A stretch of 58,748 nt of DNA, taken from the NCBI RefSeq assembly GCF_029946515.1, contig NZ_JARZHH010000069.1, positions 1-58,748 on the forward strand, written 5' to 3'. The notes beneath the pieces were generated by a model. It saw nothing but the letters and a program-made list of their open reading frames with translations, did no database searches and was not told the origin of the DNA. Below, one piece after another: positions 50,159 to 58,748 of this stretch. Position 1 is the first letter of the stretch; every line of letters begins with the position of its first letter. The translations under genes were made by a program, and so were the position numbers. The DNA comes from Polyangium sp. 6x1. Lineage in GTDB: Bacteria; Myxococcota_A; Polyangia; Polyangiales; Polyangiaceae.

Positions 50159-52641
50159 GGGATCTCCTCGATTTCCTCCCCGCGCAGGGAGCGGAGGCGC
50201 GGCAGCGACGCGCCCTCGGGCAGGCGGACGCGGAGCCGCTCGGCGAGGCTCTGGAACGCGAGGCACATCGAATGCGCCGCGGCGTCGCCCTCGTCGGCGC
50301 GGGTGCGCATCTCGGGATAGATGGTATGTGCGAGTCGATAAAACACGTTCTGCGTCTTCCAGAGGTCGACGGAGAACCCGGCGCGATGCGCGAACTCGAC
50401 GGCCATGTCGAGATCCGCGAGGAGAAGCGGATCCGTGGGTCTTTCGCGGAGGCGCTCGGCGAGCGCGGAGAGGCTCTGGCCGAGGGTGAAGGTGACGCCG
50501 GCGCGGTCGACGTGGAGGTCCTGCTCCTTGGCCTGCGCGAGGAGGCGCCGCATCGAAAGGACGTCGGGCGGGACGCGCTCGGCGGCGCGCAAAAGGTCGG
50601 CGCCGAGGACGAGTTCGCCCGCGACGAGCAAGGAGCGCGGCGTGGGGCTGCGCAAGGGCGCGAGGCGGCGGAGGAGCGGCGCATATCGCTCGAAGAGGGC
50701 GCGCTGCGCCGCCTCGACCTCGGCGAGCGTGGGCGCGAGGAGGCGCTCGACGATGCGGCGCTGATCGTCGCGGAAGACGGCGTCGAGCGAGTCGATCGTG
50801 CGGTCGCAGCGACGATAGAAGAGGCGCATCGTGCCCTCCATGTCGCCCGATTCGAAGATGCGGACGAGCTCGGCGCGGCGCTCGATCTCGTCGTCGCCCT
50901 CGGGTTCACGCAAGACGCCGCCGGCGACGCGGTGATCGCCGAGGTGCAGGACGCTGAAATCGTGGCACTCCGAGGCGAGCGTGAGGCGGCTCGTGACGCG
51001 GGTGCGGCCGAGGAGGAGCTTCGCGCCATTGCGCTCGTGCGTCTCGAGGCCCTCGACGTGGACGTCGTAACAATAGGTGCTCGGGGGGGCGTCCTGGACG
51101 AGGCTCGTGGCGAAATGGGCGGTGACGGCCGGGAGATCGACGCGCGCCCGGGTGACGAAGCGATCCCAGACGCGGCGACCATCGCCCATCTCGGGGAGGT
51201 TCGAGCGGGCCTTTTCGAGTTTTTCGAGGAACGGGCCTTCGAGGCTCTTGCCGAAGAGCGCCTCGCCGAGCTCGACGACGCGGCCGGCATACTGGAGGCA
51301 TTGCACGGTCTCGATGCCCGAGAGGTCGTCGAAGAACCAGCCGCAGCTCGTGTACATGAGCATCGCGTTGCGCTGGAGCTCGAGGAGCGAGAGGGCCTCG
51401 CTCTGCTCCTCGGTCGAGAGGGCGCGCGTCGCGTGCGCCGCGAAGAACCGAGCGAGGGTGCTCGGCGAGCGATCGAGGACGACCTCGATATAAGCGTCCC
51501 GCGCGGCCCAGGGGTCGTGGAAGAGGCGCTCGCCCGCGCGCTCGAAGGGGCCCGCGACCTCGTCGCGGAGGGCGTCGAGGGCCTCACGGAGGGGCTTGCG
51601 CCAGGCCTGGGTCCATCCATGCGGCGAGCCCGAACGGCAGCCGCAATCGGCGCGCCAGCGCTCGACGCCGTGCGCGCAGCTCCAGGAGGTGCGCTCGAGG
51701 ATCTCGGCCTCGTGCGTCGGGGGGTGGCGTTCGAGGAACTCGCCGTAATTGGTCAATTTGGCCAAACCATGCGCCTCGATGTGGCCGAGGGCCCAGGCAA
51801 GGGCCATCTCGCCATAACGATGGTGGTGGCCGTAGGTCTCGCCGTCGGTGGCGATGTGGACCATCTGCGGGAAGGTGCGCTTGCTGTCGAACGCGGAGGC
51901 GAGCCGGCCGGCGAAATGCTCGCCGTTGGCGAGGAGGCGCTCGAAGGCGACGGCCTGCGAGACGGGGCCGTCGTAAAAGAAGACGGCGATCGAGCGGCCG
52001 GAGGGGAGCTCGACGCGGTAGGCCATCGAGGGGTCGACGCGGCTGCCGCGGACGTCGATCCATTCCTTGCCGCCAATGCGGCGGACGCGCGCGGCCTGGC
52101 GAGGCGCGAGGAGGGTGAACGCGATGCCTTCGGCCGCGAGGACCTCCAAGGTCTCGGTGTCGACGGCCGTCTCGGACAGCCACATGCCCTCGGGTTTGCG
52201 GCGGAAGCGCGCGACGAAATCGGCGATGCCCCAGCGGACCTGCGTGATCTTGTCGCGCAGGTTGGCGAGCGGCATGATGAGGTGGTTGTAAGCCTGGGCC
52301 ATGGCCGAGCCATGCCCGCCGAAGCGGCGCGCGCTCGCCTCGTCCGCCGCGAGGATCGCCCGGTAGGTCTCCTTCGCGTGGTGCTCCATCCAGCCGAGGA
52401 GCGTGGGGCCGAAATTGAAGCTGATGCGCGAATAGTTGTTGACGATGCGCGCGATGCGGTCCTCGCCGTCGAGGACCCGCGCGGCCGCGTTTGGCGCGTA
52501 ACACTCGGCCGTGATGCGCGCATTCCAATCGTGCCAGGGCGCGGCCGAGTCCTGCTGCTCGATCGCTTCGAGCCAGGGGTTTTCCCGCGGGGGCTGATAG
52601 AAATGGCCGTGGACGCAGACGTACCGCTCGGGAGCCTTCAT
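50155..52641 (-). CDS. Glycoside hydrolase family 57 protein with DUF3536
   Basis: 828 residues. GH57 catalytic domain (about 1-330): [18 protein letters not shown], the probable nucleophile Glu157 in MWLSETAVD, and the second acidic motif [11 protein letters not shown]. The C-terminal half is DUF3536-like ([32 protein letters not shown]). GH57 members act on alpha-1,4/1,6-glucans (amylopullulanase, branching enzyme). Its ATG overlaps the stop of the GlgB-TreZ gene, so glycogen or maltodextrin metabolism is the likely setting. Confidence 0.92.
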   Translation of the reverse strand: MKAPERYVCVHGHFYQPPRENPWLEAIEQQDSAAPWHDWNARITAECYAPNAAARVLDGEDRIARIVNNYSRISFNFGPTLLGWMEHHAKETYRAILAADEASARRFGGHGSAMAQAYNHLIMPLANLRDKITQVRWGIADFVARFRRKPEGMWLSETAVDTETLEVLAAEGIAFTLLAPRQAARVRRIGGKEWIDVRGSRVDPSMAYRVELPSGRSIAVFFYDGPVSQAVAFERLLANGEHFAGRLASAFDSKRTFPQMVHIATDGETYGHHHRYGEMALAWALGHIEAHGLAKLTNYGEFLERHPPTHEAEILERTSWSCAHGVERWRADCGCRSGSPHGWTQAWRKPLREALDALRDEVAGPFERAGERLFHDPWAARDAYIEVVLDRSPSTLARFFAAHATRALSTEEQSEALSLLELQRNAMLMYTSCGWFFDDLSGIETVQCLQYAGRVVELGEALFGKSLEGPFLEKLEKARSNLPEMGDGRRVWDRFVTRARVDLPAVTAHFATSLVQDAPPSTYCYDVHVEGLETHERNGAKLLLGRTRVTSRLTLASECHDFSVLHLGDHRVAGGVLREPEGDDEIERRAELVRIFESGDMEGTMRLFYRRCDRTIDSLDAVFRDDQRRIVERLLAPTLAEVEAAQRALFERYAPLLRRLAPLRSPTPRSLLVAGELVLGADLLRAAERVPPDVLSMRRLLAQAKEQDLHVDRAGVTFTLGQSLSALAERLRERPTDPLLLADLDMAVEFAHRAGFSVDLWKTQNVFYRLAHTIYPEMRTRADEGDAAAHSMCLAFQSLAERLRVRLPEGASLPRLRSLRGEEIEEIP

Positions 52642-55600
52642 CGAGCCCTCACGTAAAGCGCGGCCTCGGACGGGCCGAGGGTGACGCGGACGGTGCCGGT
52701 CGACGTGATCTCCTCCGGCGAAGCGCCGTCCCCCTTGCCGCCGAAGCGGGCCTCGGACGAGGCGAGCGAGCGGCGGAAGGTGCCGGCGGGCACGGGCAAG
52801 GTGACGGTGACGGGGTGGTCGCCGAAATGGTACAACACGAATACCTCGGAATCACGGTTCCAGCGCCGCACGTAAAGGAGGCGCTCGTCCTCGAAGGCAA
52901 CCGCTTGCCGGCCGCCCTCCGGGGCGAAGGCGCCCACGTCGCGCCGCGCCCGGAGGAGCTCCTTGTACCACGCGAAGAGCTTTGCGTGGTCCCCGGTGGT
53001 GCGAAGCTTGAAATCGAGCTTGGCGCGACGGAACGTGGCCTCGTCCTGCGGATCGAACGGTTCTTCCGAATATCCGAGCCGCGCCATCTCCGCGGCGCGG
53101 CCCTTGCGGACATTCTCGACGAGCGTGGGGTCGCCGTGGCTCGTGAAATACGGGAACGGCGCGGTTTCGCCATATTCCTCGCCCATGAAGAGCAGGGGGA
53201 GGAAGGGCGAGAGCAGGACGACGGCCGCCGCGAGCTTCTGCTTCTCGAAGGGGACGCGCGCGGAGATGCGCTCGCCACGCGGGCGGTTGCCGGCCTGGTC
53301 GTGGTTCTGGACGAACGTGACGAGGCGCCGCGGGTCGATGCTCGCGGCCGGACGGCCGCGGCGGCGCTGGCGATGGCGAGAGTATTCGCCGGTGAAGGCG
53401 AAATTCTCGCGGAAGGTCTTCGCGAGCTGCTCGACGAGGCCGAAGTCCTGGAGGTAACCGACGCGCTCGCCCGTGAGCAGGGCGAGGAGGGCGTAATGGA
53501 CGTCGTCGTTCCAGAGGCCGTCGAGCCCGTGGCCGCCCTGGAACGCAGGCGTGACGAGGCGCGGGTCGTTGTCGTCGCTCTCGGCGATGAGGTGGACGAG
53601 GCGGCCGAGCTCGGAGGCGCGACGATGGACGGCCTCGCCGAGCTCCTCGAAGAACGAGAGCGGCGAGTTGTCGACGATCGCATTGACGGCGTCGAGGCGG
53701 AGCGCGTCGATGCCCATCTGCGTGACGAAATGGAGCGCGCTCTCGATGAAGAACTTGCGGACCTCGTCCGAATGCGGGCCGTCGAAGTTGAGGGCGTCGC
53801 CCCAGCGCGTCCGGTAATACGAGGCGAAGTAGGGGCCGAAATCGGCGAGGTAGGTGCCCTCGGGGCCGAGGTGGTTGTAGACGACGTCGAGGACGACGGC
53901 GATGCCCTCGGAATGGCAAGCGTCGACGAAGCGGCGCAAGCCCTCGGGGCCGCCGTAGGAGGCCTGGACGGCGAAGGGATAGGCGCCGTCGTACCCCCAG
54001 TTGCGCTCGCCGGGGAACGCGGCGACGGGCATGAGCTCGACGGCCGTGATGCCGAGCTCGCGGAGGTACGAGAGGCGCGAGATGGCGGCGTCGAACGTGC
54101 CCTCGGGGGTGAACGTGCCGACGTGGAGCTCGTAGAGGACGTATTCGTCGAGCGGGCGGCCGGTCCAGCCAGGGGTATGGTCGGAAAAACTCTTCACGAC
54201 CTCGCTCGGGCCGTGGACGCCCTCGGGCTGGAGGCGCGAGGCCGGGTCGGGGCGGAGCTTGCCGCCGCCGAGATCGTACTGGTATCGCGCGCCGGGGGCG
54301 ATGCCGTCCACGAGGGCCTGGTGATAACCGTTCGCCTCGGGTTCGAGCGCAATGCGGCGCTCGATCTTGCCCTGGAGGACGAGGTCGACCTTTTCGACCT
54401 TCGGGGCCCAGACGCGGAAGCGGGCACGATCCTCGCCGAGGTGGACGGCGCCGAGCGGGCGCTCCGAGACGGCGAGGCCCTCGTGCACGAAAAAGACGGC
54501 GCCGAGGGGCGGGAGCGTGATCTCGACGGAGTTTTTCCGGCTATGCCATTCGATGTTCTCCGCGACGACGTCGCCGCCAGCGCCCATGCCGCTGCCGCCG
54601 AACTCCAGGGCGTCGCTGGAGACGAGCTCCTTCCAGCGGCCGCCCCGGGGCAAGCCGACGCGATACCGCTGGCGCGGCATGGGGGTGAAGTTCAGGGCGA
54701 CGAGGACGAGGGCGTCGGTGGAGCGGGCGCGGCGGTAGAAAACGACGACGCTGTGGTCGGCGTCGTTGCAATCGATCCACTGGAAGCCCTCGGGGCTCGT
54801 GTCGAGCTCGTGCAGGGCGGGGTATTCGCGGTAGAGGCGGTTCATCGCCTGGACGAAGCGCTTCATGCCGGCGTGGTAGGGGCCTTCGTCGAGCAGGTGC
54901 CAGTCGAGGCTCGATTCGTGGTTCCACTCGCGCTTCTGGGCGATCTCGCCGCCCATGAAGAGCAATTTCTTCCCCGGCTGCGCCCACATGTACGCGAAGA
55001 GCAGGCGCAGATTCGCGAACCTCTGCCATTCGTCGCCAGGCATCTTGCCGATCAGCGAGCCTTTGCCGTGGACGACCTCGTCGTGCGAGAGCGGGAGGAC
55101 GAAGCTCTCGCTGAACGCATACATCATGCGGAACGTGAGCTGGTTGTGGACGAACTTGCGATAGACGGGGTCGCTCGACATGTACTTGAGCGTGTCGTTC
55201 ATCCAGCCCATGTCCCATTTGTAGCCGAACCCGAGGCCGCCGACGTACGCGGGGCGGGAGACCATGGGCCAGGAGGTGGACTCCTCGGCGATCGTCTGGA
55301 CGTCCGGAAAGGCGCGGGAGATCGATTCGTTGAGGCGGCGAAGGAAATCGATCGCCTCGAGGTTTTCGCGGCCGCCGTAGCGATTCGGGATCCACTCGCC
55401 GTGCTTGCGGGAGTAATCGAGGTAGAGCATCGAGGCGACGGCGTCGACGCGCAGGCTGTCGGCCTGGTAGCGATCGAGCCAGAAATGCGCGTTCGAGAGG
55501 AGGAAGCTCATCACCTCGTTGCGGCCATAGTTGAAGATGAGGCTCTTCCAGTCGGGGTGATAGCCCTTGCGCGGGTCGGCGTGCTCGAAGAGGTAGGTGC

Positions 55601-56393
55601 CGTCGAAATACCCGAGGCCGTGCTCGTCGGAGGGGAAATGCGAGGGGACCCAGTCGAGGATGACGCCGAGGCCCGCGTCGTGGAGGGCATTCACGAGGTG
55701 GAGGAAATCGTCGGGGCCGCCGAAGCGCGAGGTCGGCGCGTAATACCCGGTGACCTGGTAGCCCCACGAGCCGCCGAACGGGTGCTCCATGACGGGCAGG
55801 AGCTCGACGTGGGTGAAGCCCATGCGCGCGGCATACTCGGGGAGCTCGGTCGCGAGCTCGCGATAGGTGAGCGGGCGGTTTCCGTTCCCGACGACGCGGC
55901 GGAAGGAGCCGAGGTGGACCTCGTAGATCGAAACGGGTTTGTCGTGGCTCGTGCGCTTCTGGCGAGGCTTGCGCGGCTCCTTTTCGAGGGAGGCGAGGTC
56001 GCAGACGACGGACGCGGTCTTCGGCGGGATCTCGTGCTGGAAGCCGAAGGGATCGGCCTTCTCGACGACGTAGCCCTGGAAGCGGGAGGCGATGAAGTAC
56101 TTGTAGACGGCGCCATGGCCGACGCCCGGGACGAACCCTTCCCAGATGCCGGAGCCGCCGCGGCGCGCGAGGGGGTGCGCGCCGCGGTCCCAGCCATTGA
56201 AATCGCCGACGACGGAAACACGCTCGGCCTCCGGAGCCCAGACGCCGAAGCAAGTGCCCTGGACGCCGTCCACCGTCATCGGGTGGGCGCCGAGCTTCTC
56301 GTAGAGGCGCGTGTGCGTGCCCTCGGCGAAGAGGTAAATGTCCTCCTCCGTGAGGCGAGTGACGTCGTGACGAACCGCGGTCCCGAGCTCCAT
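52638..56393 (-). CDS. Fusion of glycogen branching enzyme and malto-oligosyltrehalose trehalohydrolase
   Basis: 1251 residues in one uninterrupted frame. Residues about 20-635 are GlgB: CBM48 ([20 protein letters not shown]), (beta/alpha)8 GH13 with nucleophile Asp317 ([14 protein letters not shown]), acid/base Glu in [10 protein letters not shown], and [15 protein letters not shown]. Residues about 642-1251 are TreZ: a second N-terminal beta domain ([15 protein letters not shown]), Asp901 (LRLDAVNAI), Glu in [11 protein letters not shown] and [16 protein letters not shown]. Joining is direct, without a linker. TreZ releases trehalose from maltooligosyl-trehalose made by TreY, which is not in the window. 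Followed by GH57 with an ATGA overlap. Confidence 0.94.
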   Translation of the reverse strand: MELGTAVRHDVTRLTEEDIYLFAEGTHTRLYEKLGAHPMTVDGVQGTCFGVWAPEAERVSVVGDFNGWDRGAHPLARRGGSGIWEGFVPGVGHGAVYKYFIASRFQGYVVEKADPFGFQHEIPPKTASVVCDLASLEKEPRKPRQKRTSHDKPVSIYEVHLGSFRRVVGNGNRPLTYRELATELPEYAARMGFTHVELLPVMEHPFGGSWGYQVTGYYAPTSRFGGPDDFLHLVNALHDAGLGVILDWVPSHFPSDEHGLGYFDGTYLFEHADPRKGYHPDWKSLIFNYGRNEVMSFLLSNAHFWLDRYQADSLRVDAVASMLYLDYSRKHGEWIPNRYGGRENLEAIDFLRRLNESISRAFPDVQTIAEESTSWPMVSRPAYVGGLGFGYKWDMGWMNDTLKYMSSDPVYRKFVHNQLTFRMMYAFSESFVLPLSHDEVVHGKGSLIGKMPGDEWQRFANLRLLFAYMWAQPGKKLLFMGGEIAQKREWNHESSLDWHLLDEGPYHAGMKRFVQAMNRLYREYPALHELDTSPEGFQWIDCNDADHSVVVFYRRARSTDALVLVALNFTPMPRQRYRVGLPRGGRWKELVSSDALEFGGSGMGAGGDVVAENIEWHSRKNSVEITLPPLGAVFFVHEGLAVSERPLGAVHLGEDRARFRVWAPKVEKVDLVLQGKIERRIALEPEANGYHQALVDGIAPGARYQYDLGGGKLRPDPASRLQPEGVHGPSEVVKSFSDHTPGWTGRPLDEYVLYELHVGTFTPEGTFDAAISRLSYLRELGITAVELMPVAAFPGERNWGYDGAYPFAVQASYGGPEGLRRFVDACHSEGIAVVLDVVYNHLGPEGTYLADFGPYFASYYRTRWGDALNFDGPHSDEVRKFFIESALHFVTQMGIDALRLDAVNAIVDNSPLSFFEELGEAVHRRASELGRLVHLIAESDDNDPRLVTPAFQGGHGLDGLWNDDVHYALLALLTGERVGYLQDFGLVEQLAKTFRENFAFTGEYSRHRQRRRGRPAASIDPRRLVTFVQNHDQAGNRPRGERISARVPFEKQKLAAAVVLLSPFLPLLFMGEEYGETAPFPYFTSHGDPTLVENVRKGRAAEMARLGYSEEPFDPQDEATFRRAKLDFKLRTTGDHAKLFAWYKELLRARRDVGAFAPEGGRQAVAFEDERLLYVRRWNRDSEVFVLYHFGDHPVTVTLPVPAGTFRRSLASSEARFGGKGDGASPEEITSTGTVRVTLGPSEAALYVRAR

Positions 56394-56443
56394 GAAGAGG
56401 AGCGGTTAGTCGAAATCGCGGGGGGCGGGAAGAGGGAATTGCC

Positions 56444-58748
56444 TTACTTCGCGATCACGCGGCCCGTGGCGAGCTTGAAGAAGGAGGAGTAGGCCGCGGC
56501 GTTGAGGCAGGTATTGAGGTCGACGACCGCGTTGTTCTTGTCGCGGCAGCCGTTGACCTCTTTCGTCATCGTGTTTCGCGTGAGCGTGTACGGGGCGCCC
56601 GCGCCCGCGACCGGCGCGCCAGCATCGACCTGATCCGGCTGGCGGATGATGATGACCGGGAAACCGAACACGGTGCATCCCCCGATGAGGACGTCGACCA
56701 GGGAGTTCGCGGCGGTGTACGCCTGGCTGCACGCGGTGGCGCCGCTGAGGAGCTGCGCGGGGGCGGGGACCTGATCGAGCGAGGCCGCGCTGATGTTGCC
56801 GCAGAGCTTGCCCGCGCCATTGGCGTTCGGTTGCCCGGTGCTCGCATAGACCTGGAGCGCCGGGTCGAGGTGCTCCGAGGCGAGGTGGCCGGGCGGGGCG
56901 CCCGCCGAGGCGAGAGGCGTGCTCACGGCGCCGATCGTGGTGGTGAGCCGGGCGTTGCTCATCTTGAGGATCGACGCCGGGCCGCCGAGGGCGAGGCTGA
57001 GGCTGAGGTAGCCGGGCCCCGCGGTGAGCGTCTTCGCGCTGATGCTGCCCGAAAGCATCTGGAGCGGATTGCCATTCGCGTCGACGGACGCCGGGTTCGT
57101 CGCGTACCACCAATCGAGATCCGCGGCGCCATTGTACGTGGCGCCCATCGGGACGATCGGGCTGCCGTTGAGGGCGCCGAGCTGGATGGCCGGATCGGAG
57201 GTGCCCGTCATGTCGTCGAGGCCGAACGTCTTGAACATGATGGTCATGGAGCCGTCGGCGATGCCATTCGCGAGCGAGGTCTGGATCGGGGTCGCCGCCG
57301 TGGAGGTGATGGCGCTGCCGAGCTGGTTCGCAGCGCAGAACGAGGCGTCCGGCGCGAGCTCGAGCTGGAGCCAGGTCGCGCGCTGGACCTGCTCGAACTG
57401 GCACGCGGCGTCGCAGCCGTCGATGTTCTTCGTGTTGCCGTCGTCGCATTGCTCGCCGGCCTCGCGGATGCCATTGCCGCACGCCGGGGGGAACTTGCAC
57501 ATCGCGTCGCAGCCCGCGCCCGGAGGATCACATTGCTCGCCGGCGGTCGTGTCGACGCAGCCGTCGCCGCACGCCGTGGGCTTGCAAGAGCCGCCCGTGC
57601 AGAGGCCTCCGGCGCAGGGTGCGCAGTTCGCCTCGGGCATGCCCGGCGAGCAAGCCTTGCCCGCGCTGCCGCCGACCATGACGTCGACGCAGGTCTCGCT
57701 GCCGTTGCAGGTCTCGGCGTCGACGCAATCGTCGTTCGTGTCGCAGGAGAACTGGCAGGTGACCTCGCAGCCGGTGCCGGGGCCGTTCTGCGCGCCGAAA
57801 TCGCATTCCTCGCCATTCTCGACCGTCCCATTGCCGCAGACCGCCTCGGGCGGGAGGCACGCGCCGCCCTGGCAGACGAGGTTTGGCGCGCCGCACATCT
57901 GGCCGTTCTGCGCGGCGTCCGGGAGGGTGACGCAGACGTTGCTCGCGTTGCAAGCGGCGACCTGGCAGAGCGGCGCCGCGGGGCAATCGGTGGTCGGGTT
58001 CTCGCAGGAGAGGGTGCAATCGGCGTCGCAGCCGTCGCCGGAGGTCGTGTTCCCGTCGTCGCAGGCCTCGCCCGGGTCGACGGAGCCGTCGCCGCACACG
58101 GTGGGCGTGCAGGCGCCATTCACGCAGACGGCGCCCATTCCGCAGACCTGGCCGCTGCCGAGGGGGTTTCCGCAGGTATGCGTGGCGTCGTTGCAGGTGG
58201 TGCCGACGCACGGATCGAGGCTCGAACAGTCGCGCGTCGGGTCGCTCGAGACGCAGCTGAATTTGCAGGCGTCGCAGCCGTCGCCGTTCACGATGTTGCC
58301 GTCGTCGCACTCCTCGTTTGCGCTGACGAAGCCGTCGCCGCAGGTATCGTCGACGCAGACGGCCGCCTTGCAGATCTTGCCCATGCCACACGAGACACCG
58401 TCGGCCGCGTTCATCCCGGGCGCGCAGATGTGAGCGTCGGTGCAGGTCTCGGCGCCGTTGCAAGGATCGGCGTCGTCGCATTTCGCGTCGCCGGTGCTGG
58501 GGTTCGCGTTGTTGCAGGTGTAGAAGCAATCGACCTGGCAGCCGTCGCCATTGACCATATTGCCGTCGTCGCAGGCCTCGGTGTCCTCTTTGACACCGTT
58601 GCCGCACACGGCGGGGCCCCCGCCGCCCGCGCCGCCCATCCCGCCTGCGCCGCCCATCCCGCCTGCGCCGCCCGCGCCGCCCATCCCGCCTGCGCCGCCC
58701 ATCCCGCCTGCGCCGCCCATCCCGCCTGCGCCGCCTGCACCGCCGATG
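56444..58748 (-). CDS. Large secreted protein with DUF4215/Myxococcus Cys-rich repeats (5' partial)
   Basis: The frame is open to the window end, so the signal peptide is missing. After a GGMGGAGG linker come about seven DUF4215-type repeats of the form CGNGVKEDTEACDDGNMVNG-DGC and CGDGSVDPGEACDDGNTTSG-DGC, with variable Cys loops between them. From about 57390 downstream a domain without Cys repeats begins (WLQLELAPDASFCAANQLGS) of about 310 residues and unknown fold. It ends in CLNAAAYSSFFKLATGRVIAK. Such proteins are secreted or surface-attached in myxobacteria. It lies 50 bp upstream of the GlgB-TreZ start. Confidence 0.85.
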   Translation of the reverse strand, partial: IGGAGGAGGMGGAGGMGGAGGMGGAGGAGGMGGAGGMGGAGGGGPAVCGNGVKEDTEACDDGNMVNGDGCQVDCFYTCNNANPSTGDAKCDDADPCNGAETCTDAHICAPGMNAADGVSCGMGKICKAAVCVDDTCGDGFVSANEECDDGNIVNGDGCDACKFSCVSSDPTRDCSSLDPCVGTTCNDATHTCGNPLGSGQVCGMGAVCVNGACTPTVCGDGSVDPGEACDDGNTTSGDGCDADCTLSCENPTTDCPAAPLCQVAACNASNVCVTLPDAAQNGQMCGAPNLVCQGGACLPPEAVCGNGTVENGEECDFGAQNGPGTGCEVTCQFSCDTNDDCVDAETCNGSETCVDVMVGGSAGKACSPGMPEANCAPCAGGLCTGGSCKPTACGDGCVDTTAGEQCDPPGAGCDAMCKFPPACGNGIREAGEQCDDGNTKNIDGCDAACQFEQVQRATWLQLELAPDASFCAANQLGSAITSTAATPIQTSLANGIADGSMTIMFKTFGLDDMTGTSDPAIQLGALNGSPIVPMGATYNGAADLDWWYATNPASVDANGNPLQMLSGSISAKTLTAGPGYLSLSLALGGPASILKMSNARLTTTIGAVSTPLASAGAPPGHLASEHLDPALQVYASTGQPNANGAGKLCGNISAASLDQVPAPAQLLSGATACSQAYTAANSLVDVLIGGCTVFGFPVIIIRQPDQVDAGAPVAGAGAPYTLTRNTMTKEVNGCRDKNNAVVDLNTCLNAAAYSSFFKLATGRVIAK
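58614..58748 (-). repeat. Gly-rich GGMGGAGG coding repeat
   Basis: Array of near-identical units (cgcccatcccgcctgcgc on the plus strand) cut by the window edge; it encodes the stalk of the DUF4215 protein. Confidence 0.85.

Overview
The window is very GC-rich DNA with dense, often overlapping genes. It reads as a chromosomal segment of a large-genome myxobacterium, most likely Sorangiineae/Polyangiaceae. The evidence is the set of lipoproteins whose lipobox is followed by long Gly-rich GGMGGAGG linkers, Myxococcus-type cysteine-rich repeats (DUF4215-like), MopE-like CxxxxDDDGDGxxDCxDxDC repeats, two eukaryotic-type Ser/Thr kinases, an FHA-domain sigma-54 activator and an MXAN_5187-like protein. 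The taxonomic call is inference from gene content. I see no transposase, integrase, phage gene or CRISPR array.

Layout. 1-2133: 3' part of a secreted protein with lamin-tail domains. 2186-9209 (minus): membrane protein, lytic transglycosylase, Ser/Thr kinase, TPR/membrane partner and beta-propeller lipoprotein. 9471-13671: a cupredoxin lipoprotein, a lipoprotein that is only a Gly linker, a secreted unknown and a duplicated Cys-rich lipoprotein. 13698-16446: MXAN_5187-like sensor, class II-type histone deacetylase homologue and tRNA-His. 16439-25878: thioesterase, AAA/TPR ATPase, Ca-type P-ATPase, a protein with a possible effector-associated domain, a VOC protein and a TPR protein. 26033-32276: FNT channel, Cu/Zn SOD, a second kinase plus TPR-partner module, a Cys-rich lipoprotein and an FHA sigma-54 activator.

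32280-39332 is the most interesting part. A seven-gene minus-strand operon runs arsR, arsI, acr3, arsC, SAM methyltransferase, 2OG-Fe(II) dioxygenase, phytochelatin synthase, with ATGA stop/start overlaps at three of its junctions and a fourth junction with a short gap. Divergent from it, and separated by only 186 bp, is a plus-strand set: a 47-residue exported peptide carrying three CPCG repeats, an ECF sigma factor, and a six-helix membrane protein with a Cys cluster that looks like its anti-sigma factor. A convergent DUF3703 gene follows. I read this as an arsenic/thiophilic-metal island with a probably undescribed Cys-peptide/sigma/anti-sigma circuit.

39443-58748: a stand-alone NFACT-R domain protein, a ferritin-like lipoprotein, MscL, a cytochrome c/copper-monooxygenase-like lipoprotein, a thioredoxin-fold protein, a polytopic TPR protein and an ATP-grasp enzyme. 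These are followed by a tandem duplication of ferritin-like lipoproteins including their upstream regions, and then a stop/start-coupled operon of a GlgB-TreZ fusion enzyme, a GH57/DUF3536 protein and an alkyltransferase-like DNA repair protein. The window ends inside a DUF4215-repeat protein.

Eight genes have a TAnnnT -10-like hexamer only 6-13 nt before the start codon and no Shine-Dalgarno, which suggests leaderless transcription is common here.
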